NCBI RefSeq assembly: GCF_051380735.1
Contig: NZ_JBNYXQ010000009.1
Location: 62,001 to 126,000 of the forward strand
DNA from: Janthinobacterium sp051380735
GTDB taxonomy: Bacteria > Pseudomonadota > Gammaproteobacteria > Burkholderiales > Burkholderiaceae_D
Reading direction: 5' to 3'
Length of the DNA: 64,000 nucleotides
Shown: positions 47,255-55,106 of the stretch, in pieces
How positions within the stretch are numbered: position 1 is the first letter of the stretch
Layout of the letters: each line of letters opens with the position of its first letter
Program-made: the position numbers and the translations under genes
The notes under the pieces: model-generated
Database searches by the model: none
What the model was told of the DNA's origin: nothing
The model's input: only the letters and a program-made list of their open reading frames with translations

Positions 47255-48381
47255 AGTCGCGTGAAACCGATTTGCACGCTGGTGGCACGCAGCGGCGCCA
47301 GGCCCGGACTACCGTCGCCGAACACGCGCCAGGCGCCGCGCTGCTCATAGCGCTCCAGCTTCAGGTCCACGCTCCAGTCCTGGTCGATCTGTTTGGCGAC
47401 CTTGATGCCGGCCGTGACGGCGCCAAACCCGGACAGGCGCTGGTCGGCCGAGGTAAAGGCCGTGCCGCCGAACACATAGCCGGGCGGGAAAGGCGCGCCG
47501 GTACTGGCACCGTACACCGGGTCGAAATAAAAGTGCGCCGCGCGCTGCGAATACAGGCGCAGGGCTGGCGTGAGCGTCCAGCCGCCGGCCAGCGATTGCA
47601 CCCACTCCGTCGACAGCGTATGCGCGCTGACGCCGAAGCTGTCGCGGTAATAGCGGTAGCTCAGGCGGCTGGTGGCATCAAAGCCCACGAAACGGTGGTT
47701 CCACTGTGCCAGCAGGGTATCCTGATCGCGCTTGCGCGGACGGTTGTCGACCAGCTTGTACGGATCGGAGTAATAACCATGGCCGCTGGTGTGTGTGTAG
47801 GTGAGCTGGCCGATATCGACCGGCGTAAACACGTGCGTCACGCCGGCCAGCAGGTTCACGGTCTGCCGGCCTTCATTGGCGACGATGCGGTTGACCGGAT
47901 TGATGGCGTCGTCCGAACCGCCCACGCCGAAGGCCCAGGTGGTGTTCTTGTCTTCGCTGTCCACCGTTCCTTGCAGCGACAGGGCGCGCGAGCGGTAGTC
48001 ATGCTCGGTGGAGAAGGCCGCGCCCAGGCTGATGGTGCCGCCGGGTCGGTAGCGCGTGACGGAGACATCGCCCGCCTTGCGCAGATCGTCCATGCGCGAG
48101 GCGCCCGACACCGCCGTATGGTAGCGCGGCGAAGCGCCGGAGACATCGTCGGTGGTCGCGCTGGCGGCGATCGCCCAATCGCCTGCCACCGGCGCCAGCA
48201 CCGAGATCGACGGGGCGTGCACCCGAATCCGGTCCAGGCCCGGCTGATCTTCCCTGTAGTCCAGGTATTTCACGCTGATGGCGCCGCGCTCGGGCGGCGT
48301 TTCGGCGTGCACCAATGCCGGCAGCAGCATGGCTGCCGCCAGCAGCGCTTGTCCTGCCGAAGGCTGTTTGTTGTGATCCAT
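47248..48381 (-). CDS. DUF3570 family outer-membrane-like protein with two SGAS motifs
   Basis: 377 aa. Signal peptide ends at VHAE. The rest alternates hydrophobic residues with many Tyr/Trp and ends in Phe-Thr-Arg-Leu-Trp, as in beta-barrel outer-membrane proteins. DUF3570 genes are typically found with DUF4266 and apbE. Two SGAS tetrapeptides at residues 81-84 and 92-95 resemble the S/T-G-A-T/S flavinylation motif of NqrC/RnfG; whether they are modified is inference. Twelve bases from the DUF4266 gene. Confidence 0.75.
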   Translation of the reverse strand: MDHNKQPSAGQALLAAAMLLPALVHAETPPERGAISVKYLDYREDQPGLDRIRVHAPSISVLAPVAGDWAIAASATTDDVSGASPRYHTAVSGASRMDDLRKAGDVSVTRYRPGGTISLGAAFSTEHDYRSRALSLQGTVDSEDKNTTWAFGVGGSDDAINPVNRIVANEGRQTVNLLAGVTHVFTPVDIGQLTYTHTSGHGYYSDPYKLVDNRPRKRDQDTLLAQWNHRFVGFDATSRLSYRYYRDSFGVSAHTLSTEWVQSLAGGWTLTPALRLYSQRAAHFYFDPVYGASTGAPFPPGYVFGGTAFTSADQRLSGFGAVTAGIKVAKQIDQDWSVDLKLERYEQRGAWRVFGDGSPGLAPLRATSVQIGFTRLW

Positions 48382-48392
48382 GGTCGTCCTTG

Positions 48393-48626
48393 TCAGTTGC
48401 AGCCGCAGCCGCCGCCGCCAACCGCGCTGCCGCCGGAGGCGGCTTCCTTGCTGGCGTAGATGTGTTCATTGAAGCGGGTGGCCAGGCCATCGCCCTGGAT
48501 CAGCATGTCCGGACGCGCCAGCTGGCCTTTTTCCCACGGCTGCACCGGTGGCAGTGCGCAGCCGGACAAGCCGGCCACGGTGGTGCACAGCGCCAGCACG
48601 GTTCGTGTCAACGTGCGTGTATTCAT
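48393..48626 (-). CDS. DUF4266 family small lipoprotein with Gly/Cys C-terminus
   Basis: 77 aa. Signal peptide with lipobox LSGC (lipidated Cys 23), then the conserved VQPWEKGQLARPDM and FNEHIYASKEAASGG blocks of DUF4266, ending GGGGCGCN. The C-terminal Cys-Gly-Cys could be a redox or metal site and a substrate of the TlpA/DsbD pathway encoded around it. Overlaps the upstream fusion gene by 4 bases, so tightly coupled. Confidence 0.8.
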   Translation of the reverse strand: MNTRTLTRTVLALCTTVAGLSGCALPPVQPWEKGQLARPDMLIQGDGLATRFNEHIYASKEAASGGSAVGGGGCGCN

Positions 48627-51253
48627 TTCATCGCTCCCAGTGCGGTCTTGATGCGGCTTTCCAGCGCTTCGCGGTCGGCGGCACGAAAGCCGCTGTGCTC
48701 AAACAGCACCTTGCCGTCCGGGCCGATCAGCACGCTGCTGGGCATGCCCTTGACGCCGTAGGTGCGCGGCGTGGCGCCGCCGGGATCGAAGGCGATGGCG
48801 AAGCGGGCCGGCGTGGTGCCGAGGAAGCTGCGCGCATCATCGGCCTTGGCATCGACATTGATACCGACGATTTGCAAACCCTGGCTGCCGTAGCGCGCCT
48901 GCATTTCGTTCATCCACGGGAAGGACTGGCGGCAGGGGCCGCACCACGAGGCCCAGAAATCGAGGTACACCAGTTTTCCGCGGTACTGCTCCAGCTTGAC
49001 GGCGCCATCCGGGCCGCTCAGCGCGAAGGCTGGCGCTTGCGTGCCCGTTTCCAGCGCCGACGCTGGTGGGGGCAGCGCGAACAGGGCGCAGGCGGCGACG
49101 CCGGCCAGCGTGCCGGCCACGGCGGCCGCGCGCGGCATGCGGCGGCGCCATACCAGCACACCGGCTGCCAGCAGCACCAGCAGCGCCAGCGTCGGATCAT
49201 TGCCATCCTGGGCGGCGGAGCAGCCGCCGCCGCCATGGTTCTGCGACTGCCCGCTGACGACGACCGATGCCGCGCCCTGGCCGCTCAGTGCGATGGTCCA
49301 GCTGGCGCCAGCCGCTTGCAACGTCAGGTTGCCGTTTGCGCTGCCGGCGGTGGTCGGGGTAAAGCGCACCGGCAGCTCGCACGAGGCACCGGCTGCCAGA
49401 GTCAGTGGAAAAGCGCCGCAGGCCGTGGTGTCGGTGGTGTCGGCGGCGTAGGGGCCGCTGAAGGTCGCGCTGTTGATGGTCAGCGCCGCGCTGCCGCTAT
49501 TGGTCAGCGTGAAGCGCTTGAGCAGACCTGTATCGCCCACAGTGGCGCTGCCGAAGTCGAACGCTTGCGGACTGGCGCTCAGGGACGCCGTGGTGGTGGG
49601 CACGGCCAGGCCATTGCCATTGAGGCGCAGGCTCAGTTGCGCGCCGCCATCGGTCACCAGCACCAGGTCGGCGCTGCGGGTGCCAGCGACGGCAGGCTTG
49701 AAGCTGGCGTCGATGGTGCAGCTGGCGCCGGGGCTGACGCTGCCGCCCACGGCGCAGGTGCCGGCCAGTGCGAAGTCGCCCGGATTGCCGCCGCCCAGCG
49801 TGAGGGTGGTGATTTTCAGCGCTGCGCTGCCATTGTTGCTTAGCGTGATGCGGTGCGCAGCAGCCTGCTGGCCTACCTGCGTATCGGCAAAAGCGACTGG
49901 TCCGGTTTCAGACAGCGCAGGGCGCGCCACGGCGGCTGTGGTGCCGGAACCGGTGACGGCCACCGACACATCGGCCGCGTTCGAGCGCAGCAGCAGTGTG
50001 GCGTTCACACTGCCTTCGGTGGTGGGCGCGAAGGCCAGCGGCACATTGCAGCTGGCCGCCACCGCCAGCGTGCCGGCGCAGCCGCCGCTGCCGATGGTCA
50101 CCGACGGTGCGCCGCTGACGGCGACGCTGGCAAAGGTCACTGGCACGTTGCCGCGGTTGGTGATGGCCACGCTTTGCGTGGTGGCGCCGGCGCCGATGGT
50201 CTGCGCGCCGAACGAGAGCGCAGTCGGATTGGCCGACAGCGCAGGCGCCGCCGCGCTGGCGCTGCCCGCCAGGCTGACCGTGATGCCGCCATTGCTGGCG
50301 TTCGAGGCCAGATTCAGATTTGCCGCGAACGCGCCGGCCGTGGTGGGCGTGGCGACTACCGTCACGGTGCAACTGCCGCCCGCTGGTACGGCGGTGGCCG
50401 TGGCGCAGCTGCCACCGAGCGTGAAGACAGCGGCATTGGCGCCGGACAGGCTGATGCCGCTCAGGCTCAGCGCCGCCTGGCCGGTGTTGTTGACGGTGAT
50501 GCTTTGTACGGGCGACGCGCTGCCGGTCAGCAGTGCGCCGAAGTTCAGTGCGTTCGCCGACAGCGCAACGGTGGCACTGGCGGCCGCATTGCCGGTGCCG
50601 CTCAGCGCCACGCTGCTGCTGGCGCCCGTGGCGTTGTGGCTGATAGTGAGCGCCGCGCCACGCGCGCCAGTGCCGCTCGGACGGAATACCAGTTGCACAT
50701 TGCAGCTGGCGCCTGCCGCCACGCTGGCACCGGCGGCGCAGCTGCCGCCGCTGATGGCGAAGTCGCCCGGGTTGGCGCCGCCGACGGCCAGCGCGCTGAT
50801 ATTGAGCGCCGCATTGCCGCTGTTGGTCAGTGTCGTGCCCAGGGCCGTGCTGGCCTGGCCGACGGTGGTGCCGCCGAAGGCCAGCGTGGCCGGCGCCAGC
50901 GTCGCTGCCGGTGCGGAGCTCACGTCCGGATTGCCGATGAAGGCCGCCAGGTCGGCTATTTCTGCCGCGCTGAACTTGCTGTTGAAAAGAGATCCCATGC
51001 CGCCACGGTTGGCGGCGAAGGCGTTGCTGATCACGCCGGGATTGTTGGCCGCCGCGCGGATGCCGTTCACGTTGGCCGCCGGTGACGCGCCGTGGCAGGA
51101 AGCGCAGGAGGTGCCGCCGGACGCCGGGCCATTCAGGTACAGGCTCTTGCCGTTCAGCGCATCGGCGGCTTGCGCCGAGACGCCGAGCGCCAGCAAGGCC
51201 CATATGCCGGCCGTGCATAACGCACGGCCATGGGGCGGTCGAATTCTTTTCAT
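48623..51253 (-). CDS. Cytochrome c / choice-of-anchor D repeats / JDVT-CTERM-like segment / TlpA thioredoxin fusion
   Basis: 876 aa. Signal peptide (residues 1-30), one c-heme site CASCH (50-54), five anchor-D Ig-like repeats (about 115-660, e.g. FGGTTVG...NPGDFA), then GGGGCS (674-679), a membrane segment (686-702), RRR, a second hydrophobic stretch resembling a signal peptide (706-733, ending ASA) and a TlpA-like thioredoxin domain with WCGPC (Cys 771 and 774). The GGGGCS-helix-RRR block is a sorting tail that normally ends a protein; here it is internal. Start ATG 51253 has TGGAGA upstream. Confidence 0.85.
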   Translation of the reverse strand: MKRIRPPHGRALCTAGIWALLALGVSAQAADALNGKSLYLNGPASGGTSCASCHGASPAANVNGIRAAANNPGVISNAFAANRGGMGSLFNSKFSAAEIADLAAFIGNPDVSSAPAATLAPATLAFGGTTVGQASTALGTTLTNSGNAALNISALAVGGANPGDFAISGGSCAAGASVAAGASCNVQLVFRPSGTGARGAALTISHNATGASSSVALSGTGNAAASATVALSANALNFGALLTGSASPVQSITVNNTGQAALSLSGISLSGANAAVFTLGGSCATATAVPAGGSCTVTVVATPTTAGAFAANLNLASNASNGGITVSLAGSASAAAPALSANPTALSFGAQTIGAGATTQSVAITNRGNVPVTFASVAVSGAPSVTIGSGGCAGTLAVAASCNVPLAFAPTTEGSVNATLLLRSNAADVSVAVTGSGTTAAVARPALSETGPVAFADTQVGQQAAAHRITLSNNGSAALKITTLTLGGGNPGDFALAGTCAVGGSVSPGASCTIDASFKPAVAGTRSADLVLVTDGGAQLSLRLNGNGLAVPTTTASLSASPQAFDFGSATVGDTGLLKRFTLTNSGSAALTINSATFSGPYAADTTDTTACGAFPLTLAAGASCELPVRFTPTTAGSANGNLTLQAAGASWTIALSGQGAASVVVSGQSQNHGGGGCSAAQDGNDPTLALLVLLAAGVLVWRRRMPRAAAVAGTLAGVAACALFALPPPASALETGTQAPAFALSGPDGAVKLEQYRGKLVYLDFWASWCGPCRQSFPWMNEMQARYGSQGLQIVGINVDAKADDARSFLGTTPARFAIAFDPGGATPRTYGVKGMPSSVLIGPDGKVLFEHSGFRAADREALESRIKTALGAMK

Positions 51254-51281
51254 CGGTTCTCCAGTCAGATCAAGGTACGAA

Positions 51282-51686
51282 TCAGGGTGCAAAATGCGGT
51301 ACAAAAACAGATCCAAAAACAGATCCAGAAACAGATCCAGAAACAGACCCACAAACAGTGATCGCGAAGCAGTTGCACAAGGCATGCGCCAGCACGCACA
51401 GGCGCCAGTCCCGCCAGCGCTGGTACACTGCGCCAAACAACAGCCCGGGCCAGAACACCAGCGCCGCTGCCGCTAGACCCGAGCCGAGATGCAGGGCGCT
51501 GAAGACGGCGGCGCTGGCCAGCAGCGCCGGCATGGGCGAGATCCGGCGCAACAGCCACTCCTGCAAGCCGGCGCGTATGATCCACTCTTCGAGCACAGGT
51601 GCGAGCAGCAGCAGGCGCGCCACGGCGGCGATGTCTGGCGACAGCAAGGCCGGGCCGCAAAACAGGGAGGGGGGCGAGGCAAGCAC
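51282..51686 (-). CDS. mrtJ: JDVT-CTERM system glutamic-type intramembrane protease (MrtJ-like, CPBP superfamily)
   Basis: 134 aa membrane protein. CPBP motifs: EEWIIRAGLQE (Glu 33, Glu 34, Arg 38), SALHLGSG (His 66) and LAHALCN (His 101, Asn 105). Short for a CPBP protein, as expected for the dedicated sorting proteases. First gene of the operon, 28 bases before the protein carrying its likely target segment. Start is GTG 51686; the frame closes shortly upstream. The last about 20 residues (GSVSGSVSGSVFGSVF) are encoded by a 12-bp DNA repeat. Confidence 0.8.
   Translation of the reverse strand: MLASPPSLFCGPALLSPDIAAVARLLLLAPVLEEWIIRAGLQEWLLRRISPMPALLASAAVFSALHLGSGLAAAALVFWPGLLFGAVYQRWRDWRLCVLAHALCNCFAITVCGSVSGSVSGSVFGSVFVPHFAP
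51305..51358. repeat. 12-bp tandem repeat (AAACAGATCCAG-type), 4.5 copies
   Basis: AAACAG recurs every 12 bases at 51305, 51317, 51329, 51341 and 51353. Because 12 is divisible by three, copy changes keep frame and merely lengthen or shorten the mrtJ C-terminus. Confidence 0.9.
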
Positions 51687-51798
51687 GCTGGTTGAGCAAT
51701 CCGTTAATGTTGTCGCGGTCTATACCGGCCCGTGCCAACATGGTTCAATTTCAGGTGAGAAATATATTTTTGCGTTTGCGCAGAACCTTTTTTCCTCG

Positions 51799-51816
51799 AC
51801 CGGGTATATACCGGGT
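51799..51816. promoter_or_regulatory. Direct repeat ACCGGGT-N4-ACCGGGT with central palindrome, before the sigma gene
   Basis: Two 7-base direct repeats at 51799-51805 and 51810-51816; the junction GGTATATACC (51803-51812) is a perfect palindrome and contains TATATA. Lies 16 bases before ATG 51832 in the divergent gap to mrtJ. Candidate promoter/operator. Confidence 0.45.
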
Positions 51817-51831
51817 CAAAAAAGAATTTGC

Positions 51832-52401
51832 ATGCGGATTGGGGGGGCTGTGTCGGACGAGCTGGATGAAATGGCCTTGCTGGGGCGAATCAGGGGCGGC
51901 GACAGGCTCGCCTTCCAGGCCCTGTATCGCGCCTATTTTTCCCGCCTGGCGCGGTTTCTGGACCGGCTGACCCGCAATGTGCCGCTGATCGAAGAGATCA
52001 TCAACGACACCATGCTGGTGGTGTGGCAGAAGGCCGATACCTTTGACGGCAGCTGCAAGCTGTCCACCTGGGTTTTTGGCATCGCCTATCGGCAGGGTTT
52101 GAAGGCGCTGCGCGGACTCGATGAACCGCTCGAGCAGCAGGAGGATCAATTGGGTGCGGCCGCGGCCCAGCCCGAGCATGCGCTGGCGGCGCGCCAGTTG
52201 CAGCGCGGCGTCAGCCGGGCGCTCGATACGCTGCCGGTGGAACAGCGGGTAGTGGTCAGCCTGACCTATTACCACGGCATGGCGTATCAGGAAATCGCCG
52301 AGACCATGGGCTGCCCCGTCAACACGGTAAAAACGCGCATGTTCCACGCGCGGCAAAAGCTGAAGGACATGCTGTCCGATCATAGGGAAGAGATGCGATG
52401 A
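51832..52401 (+). CDS. ECF-type RNA polymerase sigma factor
   Basis: 189 aa. Region 2 (DRLAFQALYRAYFSRLARFLDR, then EEIINDTMLVVWQKADTF) and region 4 (LPVEQRVVVSLTYYHGMAYQEIAETMGCPVNTVKTRM) are complete. Start may be ATG 51832 or GTG 51850; the second follows a run of G residues. Stop overlaps the anti-sigma start by 4 bases. Controls, by inference, its own operon and possibly the divergent operon. Confidence 0.92.
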   Translation: MRIGGAVSDELDEMALLGRIRGGDRLAFQALYRAYFSRLARFLDRLTRNVPLIEEIINDTMLVVWQKADTFDGSCKLSTWVFGIAYRQGLKALRGLDEPLEQQEDQLGAAAAQPEHALAARQLQRGVSRALDTLPVEQRVVVSLTYYHGMAYQEIAETMGCPVNTVKTRMFHARQKLKDMLSDHREEMR

Positions 52402-53033
52402 GTACCCCAAGCACAATGAGCGATACCGAGCACCAGGCGCTGCAGGATTTGCTGCCCTGGTATGCGTCCGGTGCGCTGGGCGATGCCGAAGCCGAGCGCA
52501 TGCAGCAACACCTGCGCGGCTGCGCCGTCTGCCGCGACGATCTGGCCTGGCAGCGCAAGCTGCTGGAAACGGAAGGCCCTCTGCCCGCAGGGCTGGACCC
52601 GGAGCGCGCGCTGGCGCGCCTGATGCCGCAACTGGCCTCGCCGGCTACCTCGCGCGGGCCGGGCCAGCGCCTGCGCGCCTGGCTGGCAGGCGCAGCCTGG
52701 CAAGGCTGGGCCATGGGCGCGCAGTTCGCCGCGATCGTCGCGCTGGTGGCGGTGCAGCTGCTGCCGCGCGACGAAGCGCCGGCTTACCAGGCGCTGGGGC
52801 GCGGCCCGGCGTCGACGCCGGACCTGCTGGTCGTCTTCAGGCCCGATGCACGCCTGCAGGACGTGCAGCGCATCCTGCAGGCCAACGGCGCCCAGATCAT
52901 CGGCGGCCCCACCGTCACCGGCGCCTACATGCTCGAGGTGGAGCCGGGCCGCCAGGCGCCATTGCTGGCGGCATTGCGTGACGATGCGTCGGTGGAAACG
53001 GCCGAATCGCTGACGGCGGGCAGAGCACCATGA
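52398..53033 (+). CDS. Zinc-finger anti-sigma factor with subtilase-propeptide-like periplasmic domain
   Basis: 211 aa. Cytoplasmic ZAS/zf-HC2 module with His 38, Cys 42, Cys 45 (HLRGCAVC), one membrane helix (about 101-123), then a periplasmic domain (about 140-205) beginning DLLVVFRPDARLQDVQRIL and containing NGAQIIGGPTVTGAYML. This second part resembles the I9/fervidolysin-type propeptides of subtilases. An S8 peptidase is encoded next with a 4-base overlap, suggesting the protease or its maturation controls sigma release. Confidence 0.85.
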   Translation: MSTPSTMSDTEHQALQDLLPWYASGALGDAEAERMQQHLRGCAVCRDDLAWQRKLLETEGPLPAGLDPERALARLMPQLASPATSRGPGQRLRAWLAGAAWQGWAMGAQFAAIVALVAVQLLPRDEAPAYQALGRGPASTPDLLVVFRPDARLQDVQRILQANGAQIIGGPTVTGAYMLEVEPGRQAPLLAALRDDASVETAESLTAGRAP

Positions 53034-54331
53034 TGCGCGCCCTGGCGCTGGCGCTGTGCCTGCTGGCCGGCGCTGCGATGGCGCAGCCGCAGCCAGGCAT
53101 GGACTTGCCACGCATCGTGCCGGCGGACGATGCGCCGGGTGACGCGTCCCAGGCGTCCCGAGCACCGCCAGCGGCCGGCGCCGCCGAAATCCTGGTCATG
53201 TTCCACCTGCCGGCCCCGCATTACCGCGCCGACAGCTACGGCAGCGCCAACTACCGCGACGACGCGGGCCGCGCCGCGCGCCAGCGTATTGCCGCCGCCG
53301 TGGCCCAGGACCACCAGCTGGAATTGATGGAGGACTGGGCCATGCCCGCGCTGAGCATCGACTGCTACCGCATGCGCCTGCCCGCAGGCGTGGCGGCCGC
53401 TCCCGTGCTGGAGGCTCTGTCGCGCGACGGCCGCATCGAGTGGGCACAGCTGATCCAGGACTTCGCCGCGCAAGGCGGCAGTGATCCCCTGTACCGCATG
53501 CAGCCGGCGGCCGGGCCCTGGCAACTGGAGCAGGTACGCAAGGTCGCCACCGGACGCAAGGTGATGGTGGCGGTGGTGGACAGCGGCATCGAGAGCGGCC
53601 ATCCGGACCTGGCGGGCCAGGTGATGGTCGAGGAGAACTTCGTCGACAACCAGAAATACGTGGCCGAATTGCACGGCACGGCGGTGGCCGGGGTGATCGC
53701 CGCGCGGGCCGGCAACGGTGTCGGCATCGAAGGCGTGGCGCCGGACGCGCGGCTGATGGCGCTGCGCGCCTGCTGGCAAAGCGCCAGCGCCACCCGCTGC
53801 AACAGCTTCACGCTGGCCAAAGCGCTGAACTTTGCGCTGTCGAACGGCGCGCACATCATCAATCTCAGCCTGTCCGGGCCGCAGGACAGGCTGCTGCAGC
53901 AGTTGGTGGAGGTGGCGCAGGCGCGTGGCATCCGCGTGGTTGGCGCGGTCGATCCCGCGCAGCCCGATGGCGGCTTCCCGGCCAATATGCCTGGCGTGTT
54001 TGCGGTGGCGTCCGACGGCACCGCGCCGCGCGCCGGGGTGCACGCGCTGCTGGCGCCGGGCCGCGACATTCCTACCACCATGCCGGGCGGACGCTGGGGC
54101 GTGGTGGCCGGATCGTCGTATGCCGCAGCCCATGTATCGGGCATGCTGGCGCTGCTGGAAGAACTCAAGCCTCAACTGGCGGCAGTGCAGCTGCGCGAGG
54201 CCATCGTCCTGAACCAGGGCAGTGCGCCGTTGACCGGCATCGATCTGTGTGCCACCATCGTCCGCATTTCAGGAAAATGCTCATGCGCTTGTCAACCCGG
54301 TACCAGCAGCCACTACGCACGCTCGCCCTGA
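53030..54331 (+). CDS. S8 family subtilisin-like serine peptidase, exported
   Basis: 433 aa. Signal peptide (MMRALALALCLLAGAAMAQ), propeptide-like region (about 50-145: EILVMFHLP ... YRMRLPAG), catalytic Asp 184 (VVDSGIESGHPDL), His 215 (LHGTAVAG) and Ser 363 (GSSYAAAHVSG). The oxyanion-hole Gly-Asn usually found in VVAAAGN is replaced by VVGAVDP. The C-terminus overlaps the next gene by 49 bases. Probably a periplasmic regulatory or processing protease. Confidence 0.9.
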   Translation: MMRALALALCLLAGAAMAQPQPGMDLPRIVPADDAPGDASQASRAPPAAGAAEILVMFHLPAPHYRADSYGSANYRDDAGRAARQRIAAAVAQDHQLELMEDWAMPALSIDCYRMRLPAGVAAAPVLEALSRDGRIEWAQLIQDFAAQGGSDPLYRMQPAAGPWQLEQVRKVATGRKVMVAVVDSGIESGHPDLAGQVMVEENFVDNQKYVAELHGTAVAGVIAARAGNGVGIEGVAPDARLMALRACWQSASATRCNSFTLAKALNFALSNGAHIINLSLSGPQDRLLQQLVEVAQARGIRVVGAVDPAQPDGGFPANMPGVFAVASDGTAPRAGVHALLAPGRDIPTTMPGGRWGVVAGSSYAAAHVSGMLALLEELKPQLAAVQLREAIVLNQGSAPLTGIDLCATIVRISGKCSCACQPGTSSHYARSP

Positions 54332-55008
54332 GCGTGCTGCCCTGGCTATTGGCGCCTGCCGCGCAGGCGCAGTTAAGCGGCAGCGCAGGCCTGCTTTCCA
54401 ATTATCTTTATCGCGGCATCTCGCTCAGTAACGCCAAACCGGCGGCGCGCCTCGCCCTCAATTATGACGGCACGGCTGGCTGGTACGCCGGCGGGCAGGT
54501 GGTAACGGGGCAACTGGTGGGCGAACCGCAGCGCAGCGCGCAGTGGACCGGCTACGCCGGCTATGCACAGCGCCTGCCGTCCGGGCTGTCGTGGGAAACC
54601 GGCGTGACCGCCTATGCCTTCCCGCACAATGCCAACTGGAGCTTTCGCGAGGTCTATGTGGGTCTTGCAGGCAGCAAGCTCAGTGGAAGGCTGCATTATT
54701 CTCCCGATTACCTGGGCTTCGGCGAACGCACGCTGTATGGAGAACTCAATGGCGGCTCGATGCTGGCGCCGCGCGTGCAGGCGTTCTGGCATGGTGGCTA
54801 TCTCTACTCGCGCGATAACGCGCTGAGCCGCCGCGCCGAAGGCCGTATCGGCCTGGCCACCGTCCACCAGGGCTGGCAGGCGCAAGTGTCGCTGGACGTG
54901 ACGCGCCTGCGCAGTGGAACCACCAGCGGCCGCTACGGCGCCGCCACGACCACGGTCGATAGCGGCTGGCCCCATCAATTTGTGGTCACGGTGGCGCGCG
55001 CATTCTGA
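54283..55008 (+). CDS. TorF family putative porin
   Basis: 241 aa beta-barrel-like outer-membrane protein. Signal peptide ends at AQAQ, followed by LSGSAGLLSNYLYRGISLSNAKPA, the typical opening of TorF/TIGR02001 proteins, and ends in Ala-Phe. The ATG at 54283 is preferred, with AGGA eight bases upstream; ATG 54277 is also possible. Starts inside the S8 peptidase gene, so translationally coupled. Confidence 0.8.
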   Translation: MRLSTRYQQPLRTLALSVLPWLLAPAAQAQLSGSAGLLSNYLYRGISLSNAKPAARLALNYDGTAGWYAGGQVVTGQLVGEPQRSAQWTGYAGYAQRLPSGLSWETGVTAYAFPHNANWSFREVYVGLAGSKLSGRLHYSPDYLGFGERTLYGELNGGSMLAPRVQAFWHGGYLYSRDNALSRRAEGRIGLATVHQGWQAQVSLDVTRLRSGTTSGRYGAATTTVDSGWPHQFVVTVARAF

Positions 55009-55106
55009 CGCCGTGTGTAGATGGGTGGTTCTGTGGTGTTGTATATTGGACGCACCGTCTTGTCGCACGATCAAGTCACCTGTTAACCTTACCTAAGGAA
55101 CCCCGC

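Noticed and set aside
48460..49843. Tandem Ig-like repeats considered as a possible CRISPR or minisatellite region
   Set aside because: The similarity is at protein level with a period of about 100 residues; there are no short identical DNA repeats with spacers.
48623..51476. Very long open frames on the strand opposite the cytochrome/anchor-D gene and elsewhere
   Set aside because: They are shadows in high-GC sequence: compositionally biased translations without domains, while the minus-strand frame has heme, Ig-like and thioredoxin motifs.
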